Assembly (NCBI GenBank): GCA_947253595.1
Contig: CAMXZR010000004.1
Span: forward strand, 1 to 46,583
Length of the DNA stretch: 46,583 nucleotides
From: an uncultured Olsenella sp.
GTDB taxonomy: Bacteria; Actinomycetota; Coriobacteriia; Coriobacteriales; Atopobiaceae
Direction of reading: 5' to 3'
The notes under the pieces are model-generated. The model saw only the letters and a program-made list of their open reading frames with translations. It did no database searches and was not told the DNA's origin. Positions 32,079 to 41,791 of the stretch are shown piece by piece; position 1 is the stretch's first letter; every line of letters begins with the position of its first letter. The position numbers were made by a program, and so were the translations under genes.

Positions 32079-33773
32079 ATGCTTCAGAATCACGGGGATT
32101 CCGGTGCGGTCAAGGGCATGAGCCGACGCTCGTTCTTGGGCTATGGTGCCATGGGCACGGGCCTGCTGGGACTCGCCCTCGCAGGCTGCGGCAAGAAGGA
32201 TGGCGACGCCACCTCCGCCCCCGAGGCCGGTGCTGGTGCGAGTGTCTCGGTCGATGCCGACGGCTTCGTGGTCAAGGCCACCAGGACGGACGTCAAGTCG
32301 TCGGACAACGACCTCGTGATCGCCCTCGAGGGCACCATCCAGAACCTGCACCCCATGAACTGGTCCGACGGCAACTCGGGCAACGTCTGCTACTACATGT
32401 ACGAGACCATGGTCGCCCACGACGAGGACTACAACTTCGTCCCCATGCTGGCGGAGAGCTGGGACGTCTCGGACGACGCCCTCACCTACACCTTCCACCT
32501 GCGCAGCGGCGTGACCTTCAGCGACGGTACGCCCTTCGACTCCTCCGTGGTCGTCACCAACTACAACGAGGCGGTCAAGAAGGAGAACGGCTGGCGTCGC
32601 CGCCGCACCTTCGTGCAGACCCTGGACGACGGGACCGAGAACTACCGCGTGGCCAACGTCGACGCTCCCGACGCAAGCACGGTGGTCTTCACCCTCGCGG
32701 CCCCCTACTCGCCCTTCATGAACAGCATCTCGCAGTTCTACATCATCAACCCCAACGCGGCCGTGGACCCCAACTACAACTACCTGGGCCAGTCTGCGGG
32801 AACCGGTGCCTTCACGCTCAAGGAGTGGGTCAACGGAGACCACACCACCATGGTGCCCAACCCCACGTACTGGGGCGAGAAGCCCACGGTCGATTCCGTG
32901 ACCTTCCGCGAGGTTCCCGAGGCCGGCGCGCGCATCGCCATGCTCCAGACCGGCGAGGCCGACTTCGTGTATCCCACGCCGTCCGACCAGATTGCCACCG
33001 TCAAGTCTGCCGGCGACATCAACCTCAAGGCGCAGAAGTCCACCACCATGCGCTACGTCACGCTCAACACCAACGTGCCCGAGCTCTCTGACGTGCGCGT
33101 GCGCCAGGCCATGAACTACGCCTTCGACCAGAAGGCCTACGCCGAGGTCCTCTATTCCGGATTCGCCGACCCCGCGACCTCCGTCCTGCCCGAGAGGCTC
33201 CATTCCTACGAGGGGCAGACGCCCTACGAGGTCGACCTCGAGAAGGCCAAGTCGCTGCTCAAGGAGGCCGGCTATCCCGATGGGTTCAAGCTCACCCTCT
33301 GGGGCGACAACTCCACCCAGGAGACCAAGGGCATGACCTTCGTCATGCAGCAGATGGCCCAGGTCGGCATCACCGTCGACGTCCAGCCAATGGAGCCCGC
33401 CACCGTCGCCGACAAGACGGCCCTGCCCGCGAACGAGACCGAGCTGCAGATGTGGTACGTCAACTGGTCGCAGAACGACGCCGACGGCTTCCTGCGCTCC
33501 CTGCTCTCGAGCGGCATGGTGCCTCCCACGGGCTACAACACCGCCTTCTGGAAGAACGACGAGTTCGACGCCAACCTGGAGAAGGGCAATGCGGCCCCGA
33601 CCCAGGACGAGCAGGACAAGTACTATCGCGAGTGCCAGAGGATCGCCTGGGAGAACTGCCCCTGGCTCTTCCTCGCCACGGATGACTCGCTATTCTCGTA
33701 CAAGGAGTACCTCAAGGGAGTCCGCATGATTCCCATGGGCATTGACGCCACTCACGCCAAGCTCGAGCGCTAG
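32079..33773 (+). CDS. ABC importer substrate-binding lipoprotein (SBP_bac_5, OppA/DppA type)
   Basis: A 564-residue extracytoplasmic binding protein. The N-terminus has a twin-arginine motif (SRRSFLG, Arg16-Arg17), a hydrophobic stretch and a lipobox LALAGC with Cys37, so it is probably a Tat-exported lipoprotein. The mature part carries the family-5 signature around NSGNVCYYMYETMVAHDEDY and VPMLAESWDVSDDALTYTFH. Ligands in this family include peptides, nickel and oligosaccharides; the sequence alone does not decide. The ATG at 32079 follows GGAGGG. An intrinsic terminator separates it from the permease genes, which probably lets the binding protein be made in excess. Confidence 0.93.
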   Translation: MLQNHGDSGAVKGMSRRSFLGYGAMGTGLLGLALAGCGKKDGDATSAPEAGAGASVSVDADGFVVKATRTDVKSSDNDLVIALEGTIQNLHPMNWSDGNSGNVCYYMYETMVAHDEDYNFVPMLAESWDVSDDALTYTFHLRSGVTFSDGTPFDSSVVVTNYNEAVKKENGWRRRRTFVQTLDDGTENYRVANVDAPDASTVVFTLAAPYSPFMNSISQFYIINPNAAVDPNYNYLGQSAGTGAFTLKEWVNGDHTTMVPNPTYWGEKPTVDSVTFREVPEAGARIAMLQTGEADFVYPTPSDQIATVKSAGDINLKAQKSTTMRYVTLNTNVPELSDVRVRQAMNYAFDQKAYAEVLYSGFADPATSVLPERLHSYEGQTPYEVDLEKAKSLLKEAGYPDGFKLTLWGDNSTQETKGMTFVMQQMAQVGITVDVQPMEPATVADKTALPANETELQMWYVNWSQNDADGFLRSLLSSGMVPPTGYNTAFWKNDEFDANLEKGNAAPTQDEQDKYYRECQRIAWENCPWLFLATDDSLFSYKEYLKGVRMIPMGIDATHAKLER

Positions 33774-33823
33774 CGCGGAGACGCGGCCGGGCACGTCCCG
33801 GTCGGCATCGCAAGGACTGGGTA

Positions 33824-33859
33824 GGGCTTGCCGGCCCCTGCAGGTCGGCAAGCCCTTTT
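33824..33859 (+). terminator. Intrinsic terminator/attenuator between binding protein and permease genes
   Basis: A 13-bp stem (33824-33836 with 33843-33855, one G-U pair) and a TTTT tail lie inside an otherwise contiguous transporter operon. Partial read-through would reduce membrane components relative to the binding protein. Confidence 0.85.
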
Positions 33860-33881
33860 AGAGCAAGTGAGGAGGCGGGAG

Positions 33882-34802
<921 letters not shown>

Positions 34803-34816
34803 GCAGGACGTGCGAC

Positions 34817-35761
34817 ATGGAAGACAAGACCAGGAGCGAACTGACTTCGGGCGAGGTGACGGCCGTCCCGGCCCCGACGGCAGCGGGCCGGGAATTCGCC
34901 CGGGGAGAGGAGCTCCCCCGCGCACAGAGCCCCACCAGGCAGTTCCTCAAGAAGTTCCTGCGCCGCAAGACCGCCGTGGCAGGCTTCGCCTTCATCGTGC
35001 TCATGCTGGTCGTCGCCGTCATCGGGCCCTCCGTGGTGCCCTATGACCCCAACCAGTACGACTACTCGGCCCTGCTCTCGGGACCCACCGCCGCTCACGT
35101 ATGGGGCACGGACGAGTTTGGTCGCGACGTGTTCAGCCGCCTCATCGCCGGAACCCAGCTCTCTCTGGGGACCGCTCTCACGGCCTCGCTCGTCGGTACG
35201 GCGGCGGGCGTTGTTTTCGGCCTGATCGCGGGCTTCTGCGGTGGTCTGGTCGACGCCTTTATCATGCGCGTGTGCGACGTCATGTTCGCGTTCCCGGGCA
35301 TACTGCTCGCTATCGCGGTCGTGGCGATCATAGGCCCCGGCCTGACCAACGTGATGATTGGCGTGGCGGTGTTCACCGTGCCCTCGTTCGCGCGCATCAT
35401 CCGCGGTGCCGTCCTCGAGGTCAGGAGCGAGCTCTATGTCGAGGCGGCCCGCTCGGTGGGCTGCTCGTCGAGGCGCATCATGTTCGTTCACATCCTGCCG
35501 GGCACCATGCAGGCGCTCATAGTCAACTTCACCATGAACGTGGGCGGGGCGATCCTCTCGGCCTCGAGCCTTTCGTTCCTTGGCTTCGGGGCCAGCGTGA
35601 CCCAGCCGGAATGGGGCGCCATGCTCTCGCAGAGTCGCAACTACCTGTCTACGGCCCCGCACCTGGTGCTGTTCCCCGGCCTGCTCATCTTCCTCACCGT
35701 GCTCGCGTTCAACCTCTTTGGCGACGGCCTGCGCGACACCCTCGATCCCAAGCTCAACTAG
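34817..35761 (+). CDS. ABC importer permease, OppC/DppC type
   Basis: The second permease, 314 residues. It has a ~45-residue cytoplasmic N-terminal tail, then FLRRKTAVAGFAFIVLM and the DPP-type motif HVWGTDEFGRDVFSRLIAGT. The EAA loop reads YVEAARSVGCSSRRIMFVHI. The C-terminus, LTVLAFNLFGDGLRDTLDPK, is typical of OppC/DppC. Its start is 14 bp after the first permease, with a weak AGGCAGGA ribosome-binding site. Confidence 0.94.
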   Translation: MEDKTRSELTSGEVTAVPAPTAAGREFARGEELPRAQSPTRQFLKKFLRRKTAVAGFAFIVLMLVVAVIGPSVVPYDPNQYDYSALLSGPTAAHVWGTDEFGRDVFSRLIAGTQLSLGTALTASLVGTAAGVVFGLIAGFCGGLVDAFIMRVCDVMFAFPGILLAIAVVAIIGPGLTNVMIGVAVFTVPSFARIIRGAVLEVRSELYVEAARSVGCSSRRIMFVHILPGTMQALIVNFTMNVGGAILSASSLSFLGFGASVTQPEWGAMLSQSRNYLSTAPHLVLFPGLLIFLTVLAFNLFGDGLRDTLDPKLN

Positions 35762-35770
35762 GAGGCGCAG

Positions 35771-36841
35771 ATGCAAGACGCCCTGCTTGAGGTCAAGGAC
35801 CTCAAGGTCGAGTTCAAGCGCGACCGCAAGTCATGGATCACTGCCGTGAGCGGCGTCTCGTTCTCCATCCGCGCCGGAGAGATCGTGGGGCTGGTGGGAG
35901 AGTCCGGCTGCGGCAAGTCGGTCACCTCGCTTGCCGTGATGCGCCTGCTCAACAAAGACACCAGCCGCACCTCGGGCGAGGTCATCATGGACGGGCGCGC
36001 CATCCTCGGCCTGAGCGACCGCGAGATGCGGGACGCGCGCGGCAACGACTTCTCGATGATCTTCCAGGAGCCCATGAGCTCCCTCAACCCGATCATGCGC
36101 ATCGGCGACCAGCTCGCCGAGGCGCTCCGGCTGCACAACGACCTGAGCCGCGACGAGGTGCACGCCCGCTCGGTCGAGGCGTTGCGCCTGGTGGGCATCC
36201 CAGAGCCCGAGGTGACGCTGTGCAACTACCCGCACGAGCTCTCGGGCGGGATGTGCCAGCGCGTCATGATCGCCATGGCCATGTCCTGCGAGCCCAAGCT
36301 GCTCATCGCCGACGAGCCCACCACCGCCCTGGACGTGACCATCCAGGCCCAGATCCTCGCCCTGATGGAGCGCATCCGTCGGGAGCGCGACACGGGAATC
36401 CTCATGATCACCCATGACCTGGGCGTCGTGGCCGAGACCTGCAGCCGCGTCATAGTGATGTATGCCGGCGGCATCGTTGAGGAGGCGCCGATCGAGGAGC
36501 TCTTCGAGCACCCCCGTCACCCCTACACCAGGGGGCTCATCGCCTCCGTGCCGCGCCTGGGCCGCCGCGTTCATCGCCTCCCGTCCATTCCCGGCAGCGT
36601 CCCGGACCTCTCCGCGATGCCCTCGGGCTGCCGCTTCGCCCCGCGCTGCCCCATGGCGCGTCCCGCCTGCGAGACGAAGGCCCCCTCTCTCGTGCGGGTG
36701 GGAGAGGGACACCGTTGCGCCTGCCCGTACGCGGCAGCAGGCGCAAGCGTGGAGTTCGCGGCGGGAACTGGCGGTGCGGCCGCCCTCCGCTCCGGCGAGT
36801 CTGCGGCCAACACGACGAAGGAGGTTCCCGCGCATGAGTGA
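35771..36841 (+). CDS. ABC importer ATPase, OppD/DppD type
   Basis: A 356-residue ATPase with Walker A GESGCGKS (residues 43-50), signature LSGGMCQRV, Walker B LLIADEPTTALD and a C-terminal oligopeptide-transporter extension. The extension has the cysteine pattern of Opp/Dpp ATPases (GCRFAPRCPMARPAC, then HRCAC), which in related proteins binds an Fe-S cluster. The start follows TAGGAGGCGCAG, overlapping the permease stop. It ends in an 8-bp overlap with the next ATPase. Confidence 0.95.
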   Translation: MQDALLEVKDLKVEFKRDRKSWITAVSGVSFSIRAGEIVGLVGESGCGKSVTSLAVMRLLNKDTSRTSGEVIMDGRAILGLSDREMRDARGNDFSMIFQEPMSSLNPIMRIGDQLAEALRLHNDLSRDEVHARSVEALRLVGIPEPEVTLCNYPHELSGGMCQRVMIAMAMSCEPKLLIADEPTTALDVTIQAQILALMERIRRERDTGILMITHDLGVVAETCSRVIVMYAGGIVEEAPIEELFEHPRHPYTRGLIASVPRLGRRVHRLPSIPGSVPDLSAMPSGCRFAPRCPMARPACETKAPSLVRVGEGHRCACPYAAAGASVEFAAGTGGAAALRSGESAANTTKEVPAHE

Positions 36842-37817
36842 GCCACTGCTTTCCGTGCAGGACGTCTCTAAGCGCTTTCCAGTGGGCAAGAGCCTCCTGG
36901 GACGCCCCACCGGCTATGTCCATGCCGTGAACGACGTATCGTTTGACGTCATGTCCGGCGAGACCTTCTCGCTCGTGGGAGAGTCCGGCTGCGGCAAGTC
37001 GACCACCAGCCGCCTGATCGACCACCTGATCGCCCCTGACGAGGGGCACGTCGTGTTCGACGGTACCGACGTCACGGGGCTGAGCGAGCGTCAGATGCGC
37101 CCTCTGCGAGCCAAGATGCAGATGGTGTTCCAGGACCCCTACGGGTCGCTCAACCCCCGCATGAAGGTGCAGGACATCATCGGGGAGCCGCTTCTCGTGC
37201 ACACCAAGATGTCTGCGGGCGAGCGGCTCAAGAGGGTGCATGAGCTCCTTGGCACGGTGGGCCTCTCGCCCGCCCACGGCGAGCGCTACCCACACGAGTT
37301 CAGCGGCGGGCAGCGCCAGCGCATCGGCATCGCCCGGGCCCTCTCGGTGCAGCCCAAGCTGATCATCGCCGACGAGCCCGTGTCGGCGCTCGACGTGTCC
37401 ATCCAGGCCCAGGTGCTCAACCTCCTGCGCGACCTGCAGGAGCGCTACAGCCTCACCTACCTCTTCATCTCGCACGACCTTTCGGTGGTCGAGATGATTT
37501 CGGACCGCATCGCCGTCATGTACCTGGGGACCATCATGGAGATGGCACCCAACGAGGAGCTGTACTCGCGTCCCAGCCATCCCTACACGCAGGCGCTGCT
37601 CTCGGCCGTGCCGGTGCCCGACCCCAAGGCGAAGCGCAGGCACGTGCTCATCGAGGGTGACCTTCCGAGCCCCATGAACCCACCGACGGGTTGCCCCTTT
37701 CACACGCGCTGCCCGCACTGCACGGAGAGATGCGCCAAGGAGTTTCCCAAGATGCGCGAGGTATCGCCGGGACATCAGCTGCGTTGCCACTACGACGGCC
37801 TGCGGCTGCCCGAGTAG
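36834..37817 (+). CDS. ABC importer ATPase, OppF/DppF type
   Basis: A 327-residue partner ATPase starting MSEPLLSVQDVSKRF. Walker A is GESGCGKS (49-56), the signature SGGQRQRIGIARAL and Walker B LIIADEPVSALD. The C-terminal extension has TGCPFHTRCPHCTERC, then GHQLRCHY. The ATG at 36834 lies inside the end of the previous gene with AAGGAGG upstream, so translation is coupled. It closes the five-gene importer operon; no strong terminator was seen after it. Confidence 0.95.
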   Translation: MSEPLLSVQDVSKRFPVGKSLLGRPTGYVHAVNDVSFDVMSGETFSLVGESGCGKSTTSRLIDHLIAPDEGHVVFDGTDVTGLSERQMRPLRAKMQMVFQDPYGSLNPRMKVQDIIGEPLLVHTKMSAGERLKRVHELLGTVGLSPAHGERYPHEFSGGQRQRIGIARALSVQPKLIIADEPVSALDVSIQAQVLNLLRDLQERYSLTYLFISHDLSVVEMISDRIAVMYLGTIMEMAPNEELYSRPSHPYTQALLSAVPVPDPKAKRRHVLIEGDLPSPMNPPTGCPFHTRCPHCTERCAKEFPKMREVSPGHQLRCHYDGLRLPE

Positions 37818-37937
37818 GGCTGGGCGCGAGCGGGCGCGTTTGTGGCGTGACGCGAGCGCCCATTGCATGACGTGGGTCGAGGGCCGTAGCATGGCACGGG
37901 TGCCGGACGCGCATGCGGCAACCCTGGGGAGGGGTGC

Positions 37938-38528
37938 ATGGAGGTCACGATTCGCAGTGCGGTGCCAGATGACGCGGAGGCCCTGCTCGCCATCTATGCC
38001 CCCTACGTCATCGGCACGGCCATCAGCTTCGAGCTCGAGCCGCCCAGCCTGGGCGAGTTCCGTCGGCGCGTTGAGGACATCGGCTCGCGGTACCCCTACC
38101 TGGTGGCTGAGGCCGACGGCGTGCCCGTGGGATATGCCTATGCGGGGGAGTTCCATGAGCGCGAGGCCTACGCCTGCAGCGCCGAGACAGCCATCTACCT
38201 GCGGCGCGACCTGCGCGGCAACGGCGTGGGTCGTAGGCTCTACCAGGCGCTCGAGACGTCTTGCGCCCGCAGGGGCATCACCAACCTCTATGCCTGCATA
38301 GCCTACGTGGAGCCCGAGGACGAGCATCTCACCCAGGCGAGCGTCCGCTTCCATGAGCGCATGGGATACCATCTGGCAGGCCGCTTCAACAGGTGTGCGC
38401 GCAAGTTCGGACGCTGGTACGACATGGTCTACATGGAAAAGCTCATCGCTGCGCGCGAGGGGCAGGTGCCGCTCATGGATCGAGGCGGGGGAAGCGCGCG
38501 GCCATCGGGAGGCGGCCATGTCCATTGA
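37938..38528 (+). CDS. GNAT-family N-acetyltransferase (phosphinothricin acetyltransferase-like)
   Basis: A 196-residue GNAT enzyme. It opens MEVTIRSAVPDDAEALLAIY and shows the acetyl-CoA loop YLRRDLRGNGVGRRLYQAL (about residues 92-110), ASVRFHERMGYHLAGRFNRC and the final KFGRWYDMVYMEK, a pattern close to phosphinothricin/methionine-sulfone acetyltransferases. The substrate is not determined. The ATG follows GGGGAGGGGTGC. The C-terminal ~25 residues are Gly/Ser/Arg-rich and overlap the next small frame. Confidence 0.9.
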   Translation: MEVTIRSAVPDDAEALLAIYAPYVIGTAISFELEPPSLGEFRRRVEDIGSRYPYLVAEADGVPVGYAYAGEFHEREAYACSAETAIYLRRDLRGNGVGRRLYQALETSCARRGITNLYACIAYVEPEDEHLTQASVRFHERMGYHLAGRFNRCARKFGRWYDMVYMEKLIAAREGQVPLMDRGGGSARPSGGGHVH

Positions 38529-38697
38529 CGTGGGTTCGTGCGAGGTGTTCGCGGGCTCTCTGGGCGTGGACGCCCCCGTGGCATACCTGGTGGACGCGCC
38601 GGGGTTTCCGCACGGCGCGGACGAGCTTGCCGCAGGCCGTCGCGTCACGCTCGTCAGCATGCCCATCGCCAGCGGAGACGACGCTCTTGCGCTCTGA
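38518..38697 (+). pseudogene. Truncated gene fragment, possibly an alpha/beta-hydrolase N-terminus
   Basis: A 59-codon frame with a proper GGGAGG Shine-Dalgarno (38507-38512), overlapping the acetyltransferase end by 11 bp. The protein MSIDVGSCEVFAGSLGVDAP... reads like the first strands of a larger enzyme and ends abruptly at a stop after SGDDALAL. My recollection is that similar N-termini occur in alpha/beta-hydrolase-like proteins; this is weak. It is followed directly by a repeat-bearing intergenic region, consistent with a deletion that removed the rest of the gene. It might also be a real small protein. Confidence 0.4.
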
Positions 38698-39013
38698 CCC
38701 TCTGTCGGCTTGCGCATGCTTGCCGGACGCCTCGATCTTGCAAACGCAGACACTTATCTCGTCGTTCGAGGCCGATTCCGTTGCCAAACACAAGATTGGG
38801 CGAGCCGATGGAGGAGGGCATGGCCCCGGGCGAGCTGGCGAAGAGAGGGACGGGTCCATGCAAGCTGCTGGAGAGAGACGCAAGGGTCAGACGCCGATGG
38901 CAGCGGAGACGTCACCTGAGTCGCGTCCGCCCGGAGCCTCCGTCTCGAAAAAGTAAGTCGCTATGAACTAAAATGTTATCTGCGGCGAACAATTGAGACG
39001 AAGTGGGGGAAAG
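38698..39013. other. Intergenic region before feoA, with repeat
   Basis: A 316-bp gap. At 38734-38800 lies an inverted arrangement whose right half (38771-38799, minus strand) is a diverged copy of the repeat found before rpoB and whose left half begins GATCTTGCAAACGCAGACAC. TAAAAT at 38969-38974 is a possible feoA -10, without a clear -35. No gene is recognised. Confidence 0.5.
38734..38800. repeat. Inverted repeat element related to the pre-rpoB repeat
   Basis: The ends read GATCTTG (left, plus strand) and CAATCTTG (right, minus strand), facing inward over ~67 bp. The right arm matches the 29-bp repeat at 2598-2665 at about 24 of 31 positions when extended by two bases. It looks like a small dispersed palindromic element. 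Confidence 0.55.
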
Positions 39014-39241
39014 ATGAGTCTGTCGGCGGTGGCAGCGGGCTCGTGGGTCCGCGTTACGAAGCTGGGCGGCGACATGCGGCAGCTGAGCCGACTCGCGTCG
39101 GTAGGCGTCATACCAGGGAGCGTCCTGCAGGTTCGCAGGAACGACCGGCGCAGGCCCCTCCTGGTGTTCTGCCGCGACACCCTCCTTGCCCTGGGGCGCT
39201 GCGGATGCGAGGACATCCAGGTCGAGCAGGTGGCAGCATGA
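39014..39241 (+). CDS. feoA: Ferrous iron transport protein A
   Basis: A 75-residue SH3-like FeoA, the small cytoplasmic partner of FeoB. It reads MSLSAVAAGSWVRVTKLGGD, then RLASVGVIPGSVLQVRRND and LLALGRCGCEDIQVEQV, with the family's GxxPG turn. The ATG at 39014 follows GGGGGAAAG; a frame start 21 bp upstream lacks support. Its stop overlaps the feoB start (ATGA), so the two are coupled. Confidence 0.92.
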   Translation: MSLSAVAAGSWVRVTKLGGDMRQLSRLASVGVIPGSVLQVRRNDRRRPLLVFCRDTLLALGRCGCEDIQVEQVAA

Positions 39242-41229
39242 GCGCCCGCAGGCTGCGCCTGGCATTGCTCGGGCAGCCCAACTCGGGCAAGTCGACCCTC
39301 TTCAACCGCCTGACGGGATCGCACCAGCATGTGGGCAACTGGCCAGGAAAGACGGTCGAGAAGAAGCTGGGCAGCTTCGAGCGCGGAGGCCGCAGCTACG
39401 AGGTCTGCGACCTTCCGGGCAGCTACAGCCTCTCGGCGCTGTCCGACGAGGAGCGCGTGACCCAGGACTACATCGAGTCTGTCGCAGCTGACGTCATCGT
39501 GGTCATGGCCGATGCGTCGCAGCTCTCGCGCAGCCTCTACATGCTGGCGGACGTCGTGGGAGCCACGCTGCCCTGCGTGCTGGTGCTTAACATGATGGAC
39601 GTGGCTCGCGAACAGGGAAAGCGGATCGACGCGTCCCTGCTCCAGAGGAGGCTCGGCATACCCGTCGTCCCCCTTGTGGCCAACGGCGGGGAGGGCTACG
39701 ACGCCCTCATGGACGCCATCGACCGCGCGGGCAGGAATCGCCTGGTCCTTGACGCCGCCGTCATGGAGGACCTTTACAGACGGCATTCTCCCGAGTGGGT
39801 CCACGCGTACGAGGCCGTGACGGCGGGCGGGCGAGAGGCGAGCTCGTCCGGCTCGCGCGATGCCCTGGGCTTCGGTCCCGTATGGCTTGCCGCGCGCGAT
39901 GCCTCTGCGGGCGAGCTCGGCGCCGTGTCGTGCGCAGCGGCTCGCTTCGCCTGGGTCGATGCGATGCTGGCGGACGTGCAGTCCTCGGATGGCACCTCGG
40001 CCAGGAGGCTCGCCCGCCTCGACGCAGCCCTCCTCTCGCGTCGGTGGGGCAAGCTCGTCTCCACGGGCATCATCCTCCTGGGCCTCGTGGGGGCCATGCT
40101 GGTCTCCTCGCCCATCATGCTCGCGGGCATGGCGGTCGTCAGCTCGCTGGAGCTTCCGGTCTACGTCGGCCTCTCCTCCGTCGGTGCCAGCGAGTTCATA
40201 GCCGCCTACGTGTCCCAGGGGCTCATAGCCGCCGTCGGCTACTCCATCGCCATGGCGGGCTTCTGCTTCGGTGCGACCTTCGTATTCGGCCTTCTGGAGG
40301 AGGCGGGTGTCGTTGCCCGGGTGAGCTACGCCTTCGACGACTGGATGGGTGCCCTTGGGCTGCAAGGCAAGGTCATCATGCCCTTCATGATGAGCCTGGG
40401 CTGCACCATGGCGGGGGTCACGGGCACCCGCGTGGTCGACTCATGGGGCCAGCGCCTTCTGGCGACCATGCTCACCTGGGCTGTTCCCTGCGGAGCGACC
40501 TTCTCCATCATCCCCACCATCGCCATGGTCTTCTACGGGCCTGGGGGCATGGCCCTCGTCATGGTGGGCATCTTCGCCGTCATGATGTTGGTGATGCTGG
40601 TCATATCGAAGGTCTATGGACGCCGACTCAACCCAGAGGGAGAGCGCTCTGGTCTGGTCATGGAGCTGCCCCCGTACCACCGTCCCAAGGTCGGTGCCCT
40701 GCTGGGCTCGTCGCTCAGGCATGGCGTCGGGGTGTTCAGGCGCGCCCTCACGATCGTCTTCCTCTCGTCCACCCTGTTCTGGGTCCTGTCGTGGTCGCCG
40801 ACGGGTGACGTGTCGGGCTCTGCGCTCTATGCCATGGGCCACGCCATAGAGCCTGTGACCCGCGTGTTCGGGCTGGGGTGGAAGACCTTCGTCTCGTTCC
40901 TGGCGTCGATGTTCGCGAAGGAGGCGTCGTTGGGCGTCCTCTCTGCGCTGTGCCAGGCGGATTCCGCGGGCGGCCTGTATGCCGCCGCGTCGGCGGCAAA
41001 GGCGACGGGTGCCGCCAGCACATCTGGCCTTGCGGCTGGAATCCAGCCTGCGGAGGCGCTTGCCTACATGTTTGCGGTGACCTTCAACGTACCATGCGCC
41101 ATGGCCCTCTCCACCACGTACTCCGAGACTCACTCCGCGAAGTGGACTGCCATCATCGGTGCGACCTACTTCGCGCTGGCGCTCGTCATCGCGTTCGTGG
41201 TGTACCACGTGGCGGTGCTGTTCGTGTAG
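39238..41229 (+). CDS. feoB: Ferrous iron transporter B
   Basis: A 663-residue GTP-gated Fe(II) permease of the inner membrane. The N-terminal G domain has G1 GQPNSGKS (12-19), G3 DLPG (58-61) and G4 NMMD (118-121). The membrane part includes two Gate-like segments with conserved Cys: SLGCTMAGVTGTRVVDSWG and WAVPCGATFSIIP, then FVSFLASMFAKEASLGVLSA. It is shorter than E. coli FeoB (773 residues as recalled), mostly because of a compact C-terminus, but within the range for Gram-positive forms. Iron repression is expected but no Fur/DtxR box was identified. Confidence 0.94.
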   Translation: MSARRLRLALLGQPNSGKSTLFNRLTGSHQHVGNWPGKTVEKKLGSFERGGRSYEVCDLPGSYSLSALSDEERVTQDYIESVAADVIVVMADASQLSRSLYMLADVVGATLPCVLVLNMMDVAREQGKRIDASLLQRRLGIPVVPLVANGGEGYDALMDAIDRAGRNRLVLDAAVMEDLYRRHSPEWVHAYEAVTAGGREASSSGSRDALGFGPVWLAARDASAGELGAVSCAAARFAWVDAMLADVQSSDGTSARRLARLDAALLSRRWGKLVSTGIILLGLVGAMLVSSPIMLAGMAVVSSLELPVYVGLSSVGASEFIAAYVSQGLIAAVGYSIAMAGFCFGATFVFGLLEEAGVVARVSYAFDDWMGALGLQGKVIMPFMMSLGCTMAGVTGTRVVDSWGQRLLATMLTWAVPCGATFSIIPTIAMVFYGPGGMALVMVGIFAVMMLVMLVISKVYGRRLNPEGERSGLVMELPPYHRPKVGALLGSSLRHGVGVFRRALTIVFLSSTLFWVLSWSPTGDVSGSALYAMGHAIEPVTRVFGLGWKTFVSFLASMFAKEASLGVLSALCQADSAGGLYAAASAAKATGAASTSGLAAGIQPAEALAYMFAVTFNVPCAMALSTTYSETHSAKWTAIIGATYFALALVIAFVVYHVAVLFV

Positions 41230-41275
41230 CGATGCGGGACCGGTCCTTGCATGGGTCCGGTCTCGCCCAGGCAGC

Positions 41276-41500
41276 CTACCTCGGCTTGCGCGCGACCATG
41301 TGCAGGTGCCAGACCTTGTCGTTTACGAAGGTCTCCATGTCGAGGCCGGCCTTCGAGCACATCGACTCGAGCTCTGCTAGGATGCTGGGGTACTCGTCCT
41401 TGCACAGCTCGTACACTCCGGCGTGGTCGGTCTCGTAGCTTGACGCAGCTTTGGTGAACTCCTCGATGGAGAGTGCCTTGTACTGCCCGGGGCTTCTCAT
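41276..41500 (-). pseudogene. Internally deleted SAM-dependent methyltransferase remnant
   Basis: A 74-codon frame whose first ~40 residues (SIEEFTKAASSYETDHAGVY, then ELCKDEYPSILAELE) match the N-terminus, and whose last ~27 (CSKAGLDMETFV... HLHMVARKPR) match the C-terminus, of a family of ~210-residue class I methyltransferases as I recall them. The SAM-binding core of ~140 residues is missing and the two ends are joined in frame. The ATG at 41500 still has a good GGGAGG site. Without the core it cannot bind SAM. It could also be a short regulatory relic. Confidence 0.65.
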
Positions 41501-41670
41501 GTGACCTCCCTGATACGACTTAGTTAACAATGGCTAATAGTAGGGGGGAGGGGCGGTGCCGTCTGGCGGCGGCAGTGGGCATCCCTTGGCCTCCGGGTGC
41601 CGTTTGTCCGCCCTAGCCCATTGGCTGCCATCCTTGGTCCACGTCCCATCGGACCAAAAAGATAACCAAA

Positions 41671-41732
41671 TCTAACATATTCTTGAAAATCGCCACGTAA
41701 GGGGATGCTATTAGCCCCGTCTAACATTCTTG
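41671..41732 (+). repeat. Imperfect direct repeat upstream of ECF gene
   Basis: TCTAACATATTCTTG (41671-41685) and TCTAACATTCTTG (41720-41732) are separated by 34 bp, differing by a 2-bp insertion. They lie in the AT-rich region before the S-component gene and could be a binding-site pair or a promoter duplication. Confidence 0.45.
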
Positions 41733-41791
41733 GCGACTAGCCAGCTGCGCATCGACGTTTGTGGTGGGTGCGACGCATGAGGGAGGGCAAT

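Noticed and set aside
30547..32121. Plus-strand open frame opposite the fucosidase running into the binding-protein leader
   Set aside because: No domain or start signal; the minus-strand GH29 motifs are unambiguous.
41237..41263. Hairpin after feoB as an intrinsic terminator
   Set aside because: A 7-bp stem exists (GGACCGG with CCGGTCT), but no T-tract follows on the plus strand and the internal pairing is interrupted.
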